Origin: JAIOSM01 sp964565415
GTDB lineage: Bacteria; Desulfobacterota; Desulfobacteria; Desulfobacterales; Desulfobacteraceae
Reading direction: 5' to 3'
DNA: 64,000 nt
Assembly: GCA_964565415.1 (NCBI GenBank)
Contig: CAZMEX010000009.1
Span: forward strand, 1 to 64,000
Shown here: positions 8,611 through 17,648 of the stretch, one piece after another
Numbering within the stretch: the first letter of the stretch is position 1
How the letters are laid out: each line of letters begins with the position of its first letter
The notes under the pieces: generated by a model
The model's database searches: none
The model's input: only the letters and a program-made list of their open reading frames with translations
What the model was told of the DNA's origin: nothing
Position numbers and translations under genes: made by a program

Positions 8611-9873
8611 TTATAGCTTTTTGATTTTGCCTCCGGGAAACCCTATTCTTCTATAAAATTCAGGCAGCCTTTGGAGATTATATGAAGGGCATTGCTCCAA
8701 AATTTCAAGGGTTGCCTCTTTTCTTAAAGGCCATTCAGTTTTCTTTTTTGCAAAGATCACATCGTTGCTGATGTTGGCATAACATTTTTCGCCCGGAGCA
8801 CAAAAATGGCTGCTTGTCTCCTTCCATATCTCTTTAATTGATTTTTCAAGAATATTACCAAATGAGAGCATTGTAAAATCACAGGGGCATACATTGCCCT
8901 GGGAATCAATAAACATATAGTTGAAACCTGCACCACAACCATAATATTTTTTACTTTCAAAAAAATCATAGGCAAATACATTGGGATACCCTTTGGTTCT
9001 AGTACACATTTTCTGTATTTTAAAAATTGTATCAATGTTTTTTTGCGACAACTTCTCTTCGGGTCTGCAAGTCAATTTTCCACTCAGGATTGGTGATGTC
9101 AGCCTCATATCATTAATTCCAATATCTTTAAAAAACTCAATAACCTTAAAAATCTCTTTTTGGTCACTGACAAGGGGTTTGTCAGGCACAAATGAGACTG
9201 CCACATAAAAACCTTCATCCTGAAATAGTCTTATGGCATTTAATGCATGATCAAATATTCCCTCTTTTCGACGTCCCTTATCATGGATTTCAGCAGTATA
9301 ATGATCAAGACTGATAACCGGGATTTTCAGCCCTGCCTGCTTAAGGCTTCTCACCCGTTCTTTTGTCAGTTTATATCCAGTGGTGAAGAAAATCGGCATG
9401 GACCTTTTATCAATGGATGCAATTATCTCTTCTAAGTCATCGCGCAGCAGAGGTTCTCCTCCGGTAAGCCCAATCACGCTGGCACCTAAGTCCTGAACTT
9501 GTGAGATAGCTTCTTTAAGTTTCTCAAGGGATAGAATATCATTTTTAGAACGATGGGAAAACGAACAATGCCAGCAGTTACAGGGACACTTGGGAGTTAT
9601 TGCAAAATTAGTCACAATTGGCCTAGGTTTACCTTTTGCCAATGAAACTACCCCTTTTAAAAATCGGTCATAGGCCAAAGATGGATAAAATGGTGTGAAT
9701 GTATTTGTATATATTTTACCATTGAGTAGAGTAAGCTTGTTTTCCTTAGAAACATAATTTAATGCAAGCTTTTGCCTGATTGACAGTTTCTTAAGCTCTC
9801 TATGCAGGCCCATTTTTAATGTAGTAATGATTTTCTCGATTCCATATAACTGCTTTCCATTATGTTTTCTCAT
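8611..9873 (-). CDS. Radical SAM enzyme with SPASM-type C-terminus
   Basis: A 420-aa protein whose C-x3-C-x2-C cluster motif (CPCNCWHC, residues about 114-121) binds the [4Fe-4S] that cleaves S-adenosylmethionine. GGEP near residue 157 contacts the cofactor. The C-terminal third has a SPASM-like auxiliary-cluster pattern (Y-G-C-G-A-G, then N-V-C-P-C-D-F, G-N-I, then C-A-P-G-E-K-C). Such enzymes usually modify peptides or make peptide-derived cofactors, but related members act on small molecules or lipids. The start has a GGAG site. It is alone on this strand, and no candidate precursor peptide is visible beside it. Confidence 0.8.
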   Translation of the reverse strand: MRKHNGKQLYGIEKIITTLKMGLHRELKKLSIRQKLALNYVSKENKLTLLNGKIYTNTFTPFYPSLAYDRFLKGVVSLAKGKPRPIVTNFAITPKCPCNCWHCSFSHRSKNDILSLEKLKEAISQVQDLGASVIGLTGGEPLLRDDLEEIIASIDKRSMPIFFTTGYKLTKERVRSLKQAGLKIPVISLDHYTAEIHDKGRRKEGIFDHALNAIRLFQDEGFYVAVSFVPDKPLVSDQKEIFKVIEFFKDIGINDMRLTSPILSGKLTCRPEEKLSQKNIDTIFKIQKMCTRTKGYPNVFAYDFFESKKYYGCGAGFNYMFIDSQGNVCPCDFTMLSFGNILEKSIKEIWKETSSHFCAPGEKCYANISNDVIFAKKKTEWPLRKEATLEILEQCPSYNLQRLPEFYRRIGFPGGKIKKL

Positions 9874-9980
9874 TAGTAGCTCCAGTTGTTAAATTCTGTC
9901 TATATCAAGCACAATAAAATATATGTACCAAAAAACTTTTGAAGATGCTATGTTTTTATTTTCTCCGGGAGGTTGGTAAT

Positions 9981-10427
9981 ATGAATAGACAACACATTAA
10001 AATAGTGCAGATATTTAATGCCTCTGCAGACAGGGTTTTTGACATTTTAACTGACCATGAAACTTTTGGGCAAGTAATAAATACCGATATTAAGCGGGTG
10101 GTTGATGGTCAGGATGGAAATAAAAATGGAGTTGGATCAATCCGGCGCATAAATCTCTTTTTAGCTCCAGCCTTTGAAGAGACGGTTATTACATTCAAGC
10201 CAAATTTGCTGATGGAGTATGTGATAAGCAAAGGCAGCCCTGTTAAAAACCATAAAGGGAAAATGGAGTTTTTTAATGAGCATGGCAAAACAAGACTTGA
10301 TTACACAATTTATTTCGAGCCTCGATTCTTTTTCCCCTTTGCAGGTATGATTTTAAAAAAAGTTATTGAACATCCCATTAGAAAAGGGTTGGAGAAACTA
10401 TCCCAAAGGTTTGAAAATAGAGAGTGA
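9981..10427 (+). CDS. SRPBCC (START-like) polyketide cyclase/dehydrase family protein
   Basis: About 148 aa with the helix-grip pattern: an N-terminal strand (QIFNASADRVFDILTDHE), a mid-protein G-x-G-S-I-R-R, and a long C-terminal helix (LKKVIEHPIRKGLEKLSQRF). The fold forms a hydrophobic ligand pocket. I chose ATG 9981 because GGGAGG lies 8 nt upstream; a TTG 42 nt earlier would add a tail without a site. It is divergent from the radical SAM gene. Ligand and reaction are unknown. Confidence 0.7.
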   Translation: MNRQHIKIVQIFNASADRVFDILTDHETFGQVINTDIKRVVDGQDGNKNGVGSIRRINLFLAPAFEETVITFKPNLLMEYVISKGSPVKNHKGKMEFFNEHGKTRLDYTIYFEPRFFFPFAGMILKKVIEHPIRKGLEKLSQRFENRE

Positions 10428-10539
10428 TTGCTGATTAACTCTGCGAGATATCAAAACAATTTGGTATTTCACGTTTGGATGGTATTGTAATATCTCTATT
10501 ATTGACATCAATTTAAACCACAGATGAATGAGGAATAGA

Positions 10540-12471
10540 ATGAAAAAAAAGCTCAAACAAGACTCTTCATGGATAAGAGATGTGATGGACAGTGAAAATA
10601 TGGGTGAGCACACTGTTGGAGCCATGCGAAAAATTAAGCTTGCAAACATTATTAATTATACTGGTATCTTTTTTTTGCTGGCTTTGGGTATGGTTGCATT
10701 GGTGCAGGGAGATATCCAGCTGGGATTTGTTGATCATTTTGTTGCACTGCTTCTTTTATTGAATGTATTATATTTGATAAGGAGTAAGAAATTTCAATCT
10801 GCCTGTTTTTTTGGTATCATAATAATTGGTGTACACTATTGTTATCTCCTGTTTAATGGGGGCGGTAATGATGCTGCTTACCTGTGGTATTTTACATTTC
10901 CTTTATTTGCCTCTTTTATCCTTGGTTCAAATAGAGGTGCTGTGGCAACATCAATGATGTTTATTCTTGCTATACTGTTTTTTACTGTTGAATCAGATTT
11001 GCCCTATACTGTGAATTATTCAAAGGATTTCAAAATTCAATTTATTCCTGTGTTTGTTGTTATTTTTATTTTTTCTTATACGTTTGAGTATTTTAGAGAA
11101 AAGGCAGAAAAAAAGTTAATTTCCAAAAACCTTGAATTAAACAGGACAATAACAGAGCTGAAAGAAGCCGATACCATGCTGCGTAAAGCCCGGGAGGAGT
11201 TGGAAAAAAGGGTTCAGGAGAGAACCAGGGAGTTATTACAAGCCAATAGCGACCTCAAGTATGAAATAAAAGAGCGTGGACGCACAGAGCATGAACGTCG
11301 CATACTTGAGAGCAAACTTTTACGTTCTCAAAAAATGGAAGCTCTAGGTGTTTTAGCAGGCGGTGTTGCCCATGATTTAAATAATGTTTTGAGTGCTGCG
11401 GTGAGTTACCCTGATTTGCTTTTGATGGACTTGCCTGAAAACAGTCCCTTGAGAGAACCAATTTTGACTATACAGGAATCAGGAGAGAGAGCTGCTGCCA
11501 TTGTTCAGGATTTATTGACATTGGCAAGAAGAGGGGTTGTCCTTACTGAAGTGACTAACTTAAATCAAGTCATACAAAATTTTTTTAAAGCTCCTGAATT
11601 TAAAGAGCTTCAACGTCTGTACCCCAAGGTTGCAATCAAGAGTAATTTTGAGACAGCTCTTATGAATATAATGGGTTCGCCTGTTCATCTTTTAAAAATT
11701 GTCATGAATCTGTTAGAGAATGCAGCTGAGGCAATTGCTGATGGAGGTGATATTATTATATCAACTCACAACAGATATATTGATAAACCGATCAAGGGGT
11801 ATGATTATATCAATGGGGGTGATTATGTTGTATTGTCAGTATTAGATACTGGATCAGGTATTTCATCAGGAGATCTTGAGAGAATTTTCGAGCCCTTTTT
11901 TACAAAGAAGATAATGGGAAGAAGCGGGACGGGTTTAGGCATGGCTGTGGTGTGGGGTACAGTACAAGACCACAATGGCTATATTGATGTTACAAGCACT
12001 AAAGATAAAGGAACAGAGTTTACCCTTTACTTTCCAGCCACAAGAGATGAGACACCGCAGAATAAAAGGCAGGTGACCATTGAGAAATATATGGCAAAGG
12101 GGGAGTCAATCCTTGTAGTAGACGATATCAAAGAACAGCGCATCATTGCATCAAAAATGTTAACAAAATTAGGTTATTCAGTTGAATCAGTATCAAGTGG
12201 TGAAAAAGCCATTGAGTATTTAAGGGAAAATACAGTAGATTTAATAGTCCTTGATATGATAATGGATCCAGGGATTGATGGACTTACAACCTATAAACAG
12301 ATCCTGGAGCTGCATCCAAATCAGAAAGCAATCATCGCAAGCGGGTTTTCTGAAACAGATCGGGTCAAAGAGGTCAGAAAAATCGGCGCTGGAGCATATA
12401 TTAAAAAACCATATACCCTGGAAAAAATAGGAATGGTTGTAAAAGCAGAATTTGAGAAAAATAAGGTGTGA
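10540..12471 (+). CDS. Hybrid histidine kinase with multi-helix membrane sensor
   Basis: About 643 aa. Several transmembrane helices (residues roughly 30-185) form the sensor with little periplasmic sequence, so it probably senses membrane state or a small molecule. A coiled coil (R-E-E-L-E-K-R-V-Q-E-R-T-R-E) leads to the HisKA box GGVAHDLNNVLS (phospho-His near 275), an ATPase with DTGSGI and GTGLGMAV, and a C-terminal receiver with VVDD, LDMIMDPGIDG and a K-K-P ending. ATG 10540 follows TGAGGA; an in-frame ATG at 10528 is the alternative. No partner regulator is adjacent. Confidence 0.85.
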   Translation: MKKKLKQDSSWIRDVMDSENMGEHTVGAMRKIKLANIINYTGIFFLLALGMVALVQGDIQLGFVDHFVALLLLLNVLYLIRSKKFQSACFFGIIIIGVHYCYLLFNGGGNDAAYLWYFTFPLFASFILGSNRGAVATSMMFILAILFFTVESDLPYTVNYSKDFKIQFIPVFVVIFIFSYTFEYFREKAEKKLISKNLELNRTITELKEADTMLRKAREELEKRVQERTRELLQANSDLKYEIKERGRTEHERRILESKLLRSQKMEALGVLAGGVAHDLNNVLSAAVSYPDLLLMDLPENSPLREPILTIQESGERAAAIVQDLLTLARRGVVLTEVTNLNQVIQNFFKAPEFKELQRLYPKVAIKSNFETALMNIMGSPVHLLKIVMNLLENAAEAIADGGDIIISTHNRYIDKPIKGYDYINGGDYVVLSVLDTGSGISSGDLERIFEPFFTKKIMGRSGTGLGMAVVWGTVQDHNGYIDVTSTKDKGTEFTLYFPATRDETPQNKRQVTIEKYMAKGESILVVDDIKEQRIIASKMLTKLGYSVESVSSGEKAIEYLRENTVDLIVLDMIMDPGIDGLTTYKQILELHPNQKAIIASGFSETDRVKEVRKIGAGAYIKKPYTLEKIGMVVKAEFEKNKV

Positions 12472-12487
12472 AACTATAAATCAATCT

Positions 12488-13279
12488 TTATTTCAAAATA
12501 ATCTGATCAATTGACGAGAGAATATGGGAAAATCTCTGCCCGTTTTTTGAATTTTCTTTATAAAATTTCAGGCAGGTTTTAACAATCTGCAGCACCTGCC
12601 CATGGTTTTTAAGACCGGGTATTTCCATTGCAAGGCGCGGATGACGTCCAAGTCTTCCTCCAAGAAGAACCCTGAAACCTTTTTCTTTTTCAATGATTGT
12701 TTCAGTTGGACATGCTTTTATGCATTTTCTGCACATAAGACATTTTTCAAAATCAATTACAGGTTTATCATTATTATCCAAAAGCGAGACCGCATTTTCA
12801 TTACACACTTCAACACAAGCATTGCACAACGTACAAGTCTCATCTGAAAGGCATGGAACAGCAGCCCCAATAATTCCAATATCAACAATTTGAGGTCTTG
12901 AACATGCATTGGGGCAGTCTGACAGGGTAACCTTGAATTCATGGTGGAATTTTAAATCTCCTGGAACACTCTTCTTTAAAAAACCGAGGATATCTTCTTT
13001 TTTAACAAGCTCTTCTATATCCTTTGCAAGCTTACCACAGGGATTTGCTATATTAGGGCAGCCTGAACTTCCAAAGCAGGTGGTGATTTCATACCCTTTT
13101 ATCTGTTTTTCCATCCCGCCTTTGGATAAAAAACTTTTCTTTAATTCATTTACATGGGTAAGCGTCACAGATGTTTTTCCCTTTTGCCCGGCATACTCTT
13201 CAACCTTTTGCCTGACTTTTTTCCTTACAAAAAATGGAACTCTCTTTAATGCTTTGTCTGCTTCCTTTGACCATTTCAT
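12488..13279 (-). CDS. Small siroheme/[4Fe-4S] reductase-like protein with ferredoxin domain
   Basis: A 263-aa protein. It starts with a PCP_red-like helix pair (WSKEADKALKRVPFFVRKKV), then has C-x5-C (CFGSSGC) and C-x3-C (CPNAC), the siroheme-[4Fe-4S] binding pattern of sulfite and nitrite reductases, then a two-cluster ferredoxin (CTLCNACVEVC and CLMCRKCIKAC). It resembles the small 'nitrite/sulfite reductase 4Fe-4S' proteins of anaerobes rather than full DsrAB. It is the last gene of the hcp operon and overlaps the ferredoxin gene by 4 bp, so a role in reducing nitrogen oxides or sulfite with Hcp is likely but inferred. Confidence 0.8.
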   Translation of the reverse strand: MKWSKEADKALKRVPFFVRKKVRQKVEEYAGQKGKTSVTLTHVNELKKSFLSKGGMEKQIKGYEITTCFGSSGCPNIANPCGKLAKDIEELVKKEDILGFLKKSVPGDLKFHHEFKVTLSDCPNACSRPQIVDIGIIGAAVPCLSDETCTLCNACVEVCNENAVSLLDNNDKPVIDFEKCLMCRKCIKACPTETIIEKEKGFRVLLGGRLGRHPRLAMEIPGLKNHGQVLQIVKTCLKFYKENSKNGQRFSHILSSIDQIILK

Positions 13280-14010
13280 GGAAGGATTACACCCTGGGCA
13301 CTTATTACTATTTTTTTAACAGGAATATCTGCTCCTGCCAGATCCATTGCCTTTTGAACTATTACAGGCATTGCTGAACAGCAGGGAACTTCCATGACAA
13401 GCACTGTTATGCTTTTAAGATTAGAGGTTTTAAAAATTTCAGCAAATTTTTCAACATATTCATCTGCATTGTCAAACTTAGGGCATCCAATCATTACCAC
13501 TTTATCTTTCAGGAAATCAGCATGGAAAGTTGGATAAGCAACAGGCACACAATCAGCAGCAATAAGAAGGTCTGCACCTTTGAGAAATGGTGCTCCAACA
13601 GGAACAAGCTTTATCTGAACAGGCCAGTGACCAAGGGTTGAATTTGTATTGGATTTTGTCATCTGTACCATTGGTTTATTTGCACAATCACAGGCAGTCT
13701 CAGTAGTGGGGAAGGTTTGCGTTGCTGTGGATGGACATCCACAGCCACTGGTTGCAGTCTTTTCCTCTTTCTGCTTTTTTAATAATTCTTCAACAGCCTC
13801 TTCATCAAATTCATCTGCTTCTCTCTCTATAATGTGTAAGGCATCCTGGGGACAGTCACCAATGCAGGCACCAAGTCCGTCACAATATTTATCAGCAATA
13901 ACCTTTGCTTTACCATCAATAATCTGAATTGCTCCTTCGGCACAGGCAAGTACACAATTACCGCATCCATCACAAAGTTCTTCATCTATTTCAATTATTT
14001 TTCTTTTCAT
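13276..14010 (-). CDS. Two-cluster ferredoxin fused to a C-terminal domain (Hcp partner)
   Basis: A 244-aa protein. Residues about 13-55 carry two [4Fe-4S] motifs (CDGCGNCVLAC and CDGLGACIGDC). A C-G-C-P linker follows and then a domain with paired cysteines (D-C-V-P, G-C-P-K-F-D, and V-P-C-C-S), which could hold a further cluster. Proteins of this layout commonly sit beside hcp in anaerobes, and ferredoxins of HcpR regulons are thought to feed electrons to Hcp. The start follows AAAGGAGAC. Electron donation to Hcp is inferred from context. Confidence 0.75.
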   Translation of the reverse strand: MKRKIIEIDEELCDGCGNCVLACAEGAIQIIDGKAKVIADKYCDGLGACIGDCPQDALHIIEREADEFDEEAVEELLKKQKEEKTATSGCGCPSTATQTFPTTETACDCANKPMVQMTKSNTNSTLGHWPVQIKLVPVGAPFLKGADLLIAADCVPVAYPTFHADFLKDKVVMIGCPKFDNADEYVEKFAEIFKTSNLKSITVLVMEVPCCSAMPVIVQKAMDLAGADIPVKKIVISAQGVILP

Positions 14011-14023
14011 TTTTTTGTCTCCT

Positions 14024-14758
14024 TTATGCCTGTTCTATAAGAACCTCTTTGGCCAATTTTTTTCCGGAATCTGTCATGAGTATTCTATCCAGTTTTTTCC
14101 CAAACGCATCAGTATCAAGAGCTTTTTTCCCACCACACTCCATCATGTTGGTAATCATATCTGCATCATAGATACATTTAAAATTTAAACTTTCGTCATC
14201 ACCAGGATGATGATGATGACCAATGATGTCACACACTTCATTGGTTAACTCTTCTTTAGCCTTTAATTTTTCAAGAATCTGCCTTGCAACGGGGGGCCCC
14301 TCTTGTTCCTGGTATCTGGCAGCAGAAGAGTTATATTTCTCTTCAGCATTTTTAATACCAATATCATGGAGATAAGCTGTGCACATAATCACAGCAAGGT
14401 TTGCCTTTTCACTTTTGCCAATTTTTTCAGCAAAACCTGCAACTTTGGCTGCATGACCCATTCTCTTGAAATCTGTGCCAAAATATCTTTTCATCTCCAC
14501 GGCAACTCTATCTTTTAATAGATCTTCTCTGTTCCCTATAAACTCTTCAGGCAGTGAACCAAGGCATTCTTCAGCAAATTGACAATAGGAGGCACAGCCA
14601 AAATCCATTTTCGGGTTGACAATCTTTTTTTTGCAATTTGTACATCGTCTGGTTGAATCATCTTTGAAAAATTCCATGGGATGACCGCATTCCGGGCATT
14701 CGGTTTCAAAAATTGCATTTTCAGTCCAGTATTGGGTATCTTGTCCAGGGCATTTCAT
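14024..14758 (-). CDS. HD-domain phosphohydrolase with N-terminal zinc ribbon
   Basis: About 244 aa. An N-terminal C-x2-C zinc ribbon (CPEC and CTNC) and a cysteine cluster (FGCASYCQFAEECLG) precede an HD domain with H-A-A-K-V, L-H-D-I-G, G-H-H-H-H-P-G-D-D and Y-D-A-D, the metal-binding series. The start at 14758 is set by AAGGAGG 5 nt upstream; an extra six codons upstream lack a site. It lies between hcp and the ferredoxin gene in one operon. HD enzymes act on nucleotides or second messengers; the substrate is unknown. Its linkage to nitrosative stress is contextual. Confidence 0.75.
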   Translation of the reverse strand: MKCPGQDTQYWTENAIFETECPECGHPMEFFKDDSTRRCTNCKKKIVNPKMDFGCASYCQFAEECLGSLPEEFIGNREDLLKDRVAVEMKRYFGTDFKRMGHAAKVAGFAEKIGKSEKANLAVIMCTAYLHDIGIKNAEEKYNSSAARYQEQEGPPVARQILEKLKAKEELTNEVCDIIGHHHHPGDDESLNFKCIYDADMITNMMECGGKKALDTDAFGKKLDRILMTDSGKKLAKEVLIEQA

Positions 14759-14844
14759 GGGCACCTCCTTTTCCAATCCTCAGTTTCAGGCTGGATGTTC
14801 AAGGTTGGAGCATGACAAAACCATGCTCCAACACAATAAACTTG

Positions 14845-16488
14845 TTATTTACCTTCCATCATTGCAGCAATATCTGTATCTGCATCTGTAATAGGTTTAA
14901 TATCAAAATTTTCCACAAGAACATTAAGCACTGTTGGAGAGACAAAAGCAGGAAGTGTTGGTCCCAGTCTGATGCCTTTTATTCCAAGGTGAAGCAGCGC
15001 AAGAAGGACAATAACTGCTTTTTGCTCATACCAACCAATATCAAACGATAATGGCAGATCATTAATGTGGTCAAGTCCAAAAACCTCTTGCAATTTAAGT
15101 GCTATAACAACAAGGGAGTAACAATCATTACATTGACCCGCATCAAGTACTCGTGGAATTCCACCAATGTCGCCAAGGTCAAGTTTGTTGTATCTGTATT
15201 TTGCGCAACCTGCTGTGAGAATAATGGTATCTTTTGGAAGTTTTTCTGCAACTTCAGTAAAATACGCTCTTCCCTTTTGACGACCATCACATCCTGCCAT
15301 AACTATGAAACGTTTAATGGCACCGGATTTCACAGCATCAACAACTTTATCTGCAAGGGCAAGTACCTGGTTGTGGGCAAAACCGCCTACAATTTTACCG
15401 GTTTCGATTTCAGTGGGAGCAGAGCACCCTTTGGCAATTTCAATGATTTTAGAAAAATCTTTAGCTCCATCGCCTGCTCTGTCCTCAATATGAACAGCAC
15501 CCGGGTAAGCTGCAACACCTGTTGTAAATAATTTATCAAGATAAGTATTTTTCTTTTTCATGGGAACAACACAGTTTGTTGTCATGAGAATAGGACCGTT
15601 AAAGGATTCAAATTCATCATTCTGATGCCACCAGGAACTACCATAGTTACCCTTGAGGTGATCATATTTTTTAAATGCAGGGTAATAATTTGCTGGCAGC
15701 ATTTCGCCGTGGGTATATACATCAACCCCTGTTCCTTCAGTCTGTTGCAATAACTCTTCCATATCTTTCAGATCATGACCTGAAATGAGTATCCCGGGTT
15801 TTGTGCTGACACCAATATTGACTTCAGTGAGTTCAGGGTGACCATAGGCAGAGGTATTTGCTCCATCAAGTGTTGCCATGGTGGTAACACCTGTTTCACC
15901 AGCTTTTAGTACCATTGCCACCATGTCATCCACGGAAAGATCTTCCGTGGTGGATGCAAGAGCTTCAAAGAGGAAATCATAGATTTCATCTTTCTCAGCT
16001 CCAAGAACAGCAGCGTGGTCAGCATAGGCTGCAATCCCTTTGATTCCGATAATCAACAGCTCTCTTAAGGATCGCACATCTTCATTTTCAGTTGCTAAGA
16101 CTCCAACTGTTTCAGCTTTGGCAGCAAAATCATCTTCATTGTCCGAGTACCAGGTGGCACTGTCATGAAGATCAGAATCAATTTTATCTTTCACACTATC
16201 AAACAACTCTTTTTTAACTTTTTGTGCTTTTTTAATCCATTGGATTAGGGCTTTATCATCAAAATTAGCATTGGTAATGGTGGTAAATAATGCCTGGGAT
16301 ACAAACAGGCCTGTGCCGGCTGGAACAGTTGCACCAGCTGCTTTGGCTTTTTTTGCAATGACACCGATTCCCTTTAGATTAAAAATTAAAAGGTCCTGGA
16401 GACCTGCAGTGCTGCCTTCCTTTCCACAAACACCTTTAACAGTACATCCTTGATTTTTTGCAGTTTCCTGACATTGAAAACAAAACAT
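14845..16488 (-). CDS. hcp: Hybrid cluster protein (hydroxylamine reductase)
   Basis: A 547-aa protein with the N-terminal cluster motif C-x2-C-x8-C-x5-C (residues 3-21), the spacing seen in class I Hcp of strict anaerobes. Further conserved pieces are the G-H-D block, T-N-C-V-V-P, A-G-C-D-G-R and T-A-G-C-A-K-Y-R-Y, and D-A-G-Q-C-N-D-C-Y-S, which bind the hybrid Fe-S-O cluster. Hcp reduces hydroxylamine in vitro and NO to N2O, protecting anaerobes. AAGGAG precedes the start. A divergent HcpR-type regulator and an operator in the shared 166-bp gap indicate regulation by nitrosative stress. It heads the four-gene minus-strand operon. Confidence 0.95.
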   Translation of the reverse strand: MFCFQCQETAKNQGCTVKGVCGKEGSTAGLQDLLIFNLKGIGVIAKKAKAAGATVPAGTGLFVSQALFTTITNANFDDKALIQWIKKAQKVKKELFDSVKDKIDSDLHDSATWYSDNEDDFAAKAETVGVLATENEDVRSLRELLIIGIKGIAAYADHAAVLGAEKDEIYDFLFEALASTTEDLSVDDMVAMVLKAGETGVTTMATLDGANTSAYGHPELTEVNIGVSTKPGILISGHDLKDMEELLQQTEGTGVDVYTHGEMLPANYYPAFKKYDHLKGNYGSSWWHQNDEFESFNGPILMTTNCVVPMKKKNTYLDKLFTTGVAAYPGAVHIEDRAGDGAKDFSKIIEIAKGCSAPTEIETGKIVGGFAHNQVLALADKVVDAVKSGAIKRFIVMAGCDGRQKGRAYFTEVAEKLPKDTIILTAGCAKYRYNKLDLGDIGGIPRVLDAGQCNDCYSLVVIALKLQEVFGLDHINDLPLSFDIGWYEQKAVIVLLALLHLGIKGIRLGPTLPAFVSPTVLNVLVENFDIKPITDADTDIAAMMEGK

Positions 16489-16574
16489 AGTAACTTCTCC
16501 TTTTTAAGTAATGGTTGAAACTAATTAATCTTTACTTCTGGGTGTAAACTTATTATATAAAAAAAAGTAAAACC

Positions 16575-16588
16575 TTGATCTGGGTCAA
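16575..16588. promoter_or_regulatory. HcpR-type operator between hcp and hcpR
   Basis: The sequence TTGATCTGGGTCAA is an imperfect palindrome of the CRP/FNR half-site form TTGA-N6-TCAA, close to the TTGAC-type sites known for HcpR in Desulfovibrio. It lies 87 bp upstream of hcp and 67 bp upstream of the regulator gene, so one site could serve both divergent promoters. Confidence 0.7.
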
Positions 16589-16654
16589 GTAAGTGAATAT
16601 TTTTTAATTTTTTTTGAAAATTTAAAATAAATCTGTAGACAGGAAGAATTATAC

Positions 16655-17329
16655 ATGAAGGAAAAACTAAAAACAATACCTCTTTTTTCTAATCTGGGCG
16701 ATGAACATTTTGCAAAGATTCTTCGACTAGTCAGGCATCTTGCCTTTGAAAAAGGAGCCTTTATTTTTAATGAAGGCGAACCTGCCAATGGCTTTTATAT
16801 AGTTGAAACCGGTAAGGTGAAAATATATAAGCTCTCTTTTGAGGGCCGAGAGCAGATTTTACATATTTATGGTCCTGGAAAACCATTTGGTGAAGTTCCG
16901 GTGTTTGAGGGTAACAATTTTCCAGCATCGGCAATGGCGATGACCAAGGCTGAGATTATTTTTATCCCAAGAGAAAAATTTGTAAAGCTGATTTCAGATA
17001 CTCCAGGGCTTGCCATGAATATGCTGGGTATGCTTTCCATGCGGCTTCGCGAATTTACCATACAGATAGAAAATTTAAGCTTAAAAGAGGTGCCTGCACG
17101 CCTTGCTTTGTATATTTTAACTTTGTCCAGGGAGCATAATAAAGCTTTAAAAGTAACACTGCCCATCTCAAAAGCACAACTTGCAAACTTGATTGGTACA
17201 ACCCCTGAAACCATCTCACGGATATTAAAAAAAATAGCAGACAAAGATTTGATTTTGGTGGATGGTCGTACCATAGTCATTAAAGACTATGAAGAACTGA
17301 TAAATTTGTCTGATTCAGGCAGACTCTGA
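16655..17329 (+). CDS. hcpR: CRP/FNR-family regulator, HcpR-like
   Basis: A 224-aa regulator: cyclic-nucleotide-fold domain (residues about 5-120, with E-G-E-P-A-N-G-F-Y-I-V and the P-x-G-E pattern), a long dimer helix (about 120-145), and a C-terminal helix-turn-helix (SKAQLANLIGTTPETISRILKK). No FNR-type cysteine cluster is seen in the N-terminus, in line with HcpR rather than FNR. It is divergent from hcp with a matching palindrome between them, which is the typical HcpR arrangement. HcpR activates hcp in response to NO; heme sensing is known for some members and cannot be judged here. Confidence 0.85.
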   Translation: MKEKLKTIPLFSNLGDEHFAKILRLVRHLAFEKGAFIFNEGEPANGFYIVETGKVKIYKLSFEGREQILHIYGPGKPFGEVPVFEGNNFPASAMAMTKAEIIFIPREKFVKLISDTPGLAMNMLGMLSMRLREFTIQIENLSLKEVPARLALYILTLSREHNKALKVTLPISKAQLANLIGTTPETISRILKKIADKDLILVDGRTIVIKDYEELINLSDSGRL

Positions 17330-17648
17330 TAATAATTGAGATGGAACTGGTTGTGGCTATTGCCAATGCGTGGTCATCAATAGACCTGGGTGATACAATC
17401 TTTCATCAAAAGCGTGCTGCAGTGTTTTATTCTTCAGCAGGTTTTTTAAGAAAACTTTTTTCATAAGCCTGTTGAAAAAAGTTTCTTTTCAGTGTATATT
17501 AAATTTAATATTTCAGAAAAATCATTGCAAAATAAAAAAATTTCAATAAATATGGATCTATTGAGTCAATAGAACTTCTGCTTTTAAAGCATGGGTTTTA
17601 GTTTAAGACATCAATTTTGAGACATTAATAAAAGAACAGGGGAATGCC
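17330..17648 (+). other. Intergenic region between hcpR and the SPFH gene
   Basis: These 319 bp hold a 41-codon open frame (17341-17466) without a good ribosome site; its end overlaps a hairpin, so I do not call it a gene. The hairpin at 17452-17484 is listed separately. The remainder is AT-rich and presumably holds the promoter of the SPFH-Lon pair. Confidence 0.4.
17452..17484 (+). terminator. Hairpin terminator after hcpR
   Basis: AAACTTTTTTCA and TGAAAAAAGTTT form a perfect 12-bp stem around a 9-nt loop, followed by CTTTTC. The stem is AT-rich, so it is a modest terminator candidate for hcpR. Confidence 0.5.

Noticed and set aside
17341..17466. 41-codon open frame after hcpR
   Set aside because: It has no clear ribosome site and its end overlaps a hairpin; I do not recognise the product.
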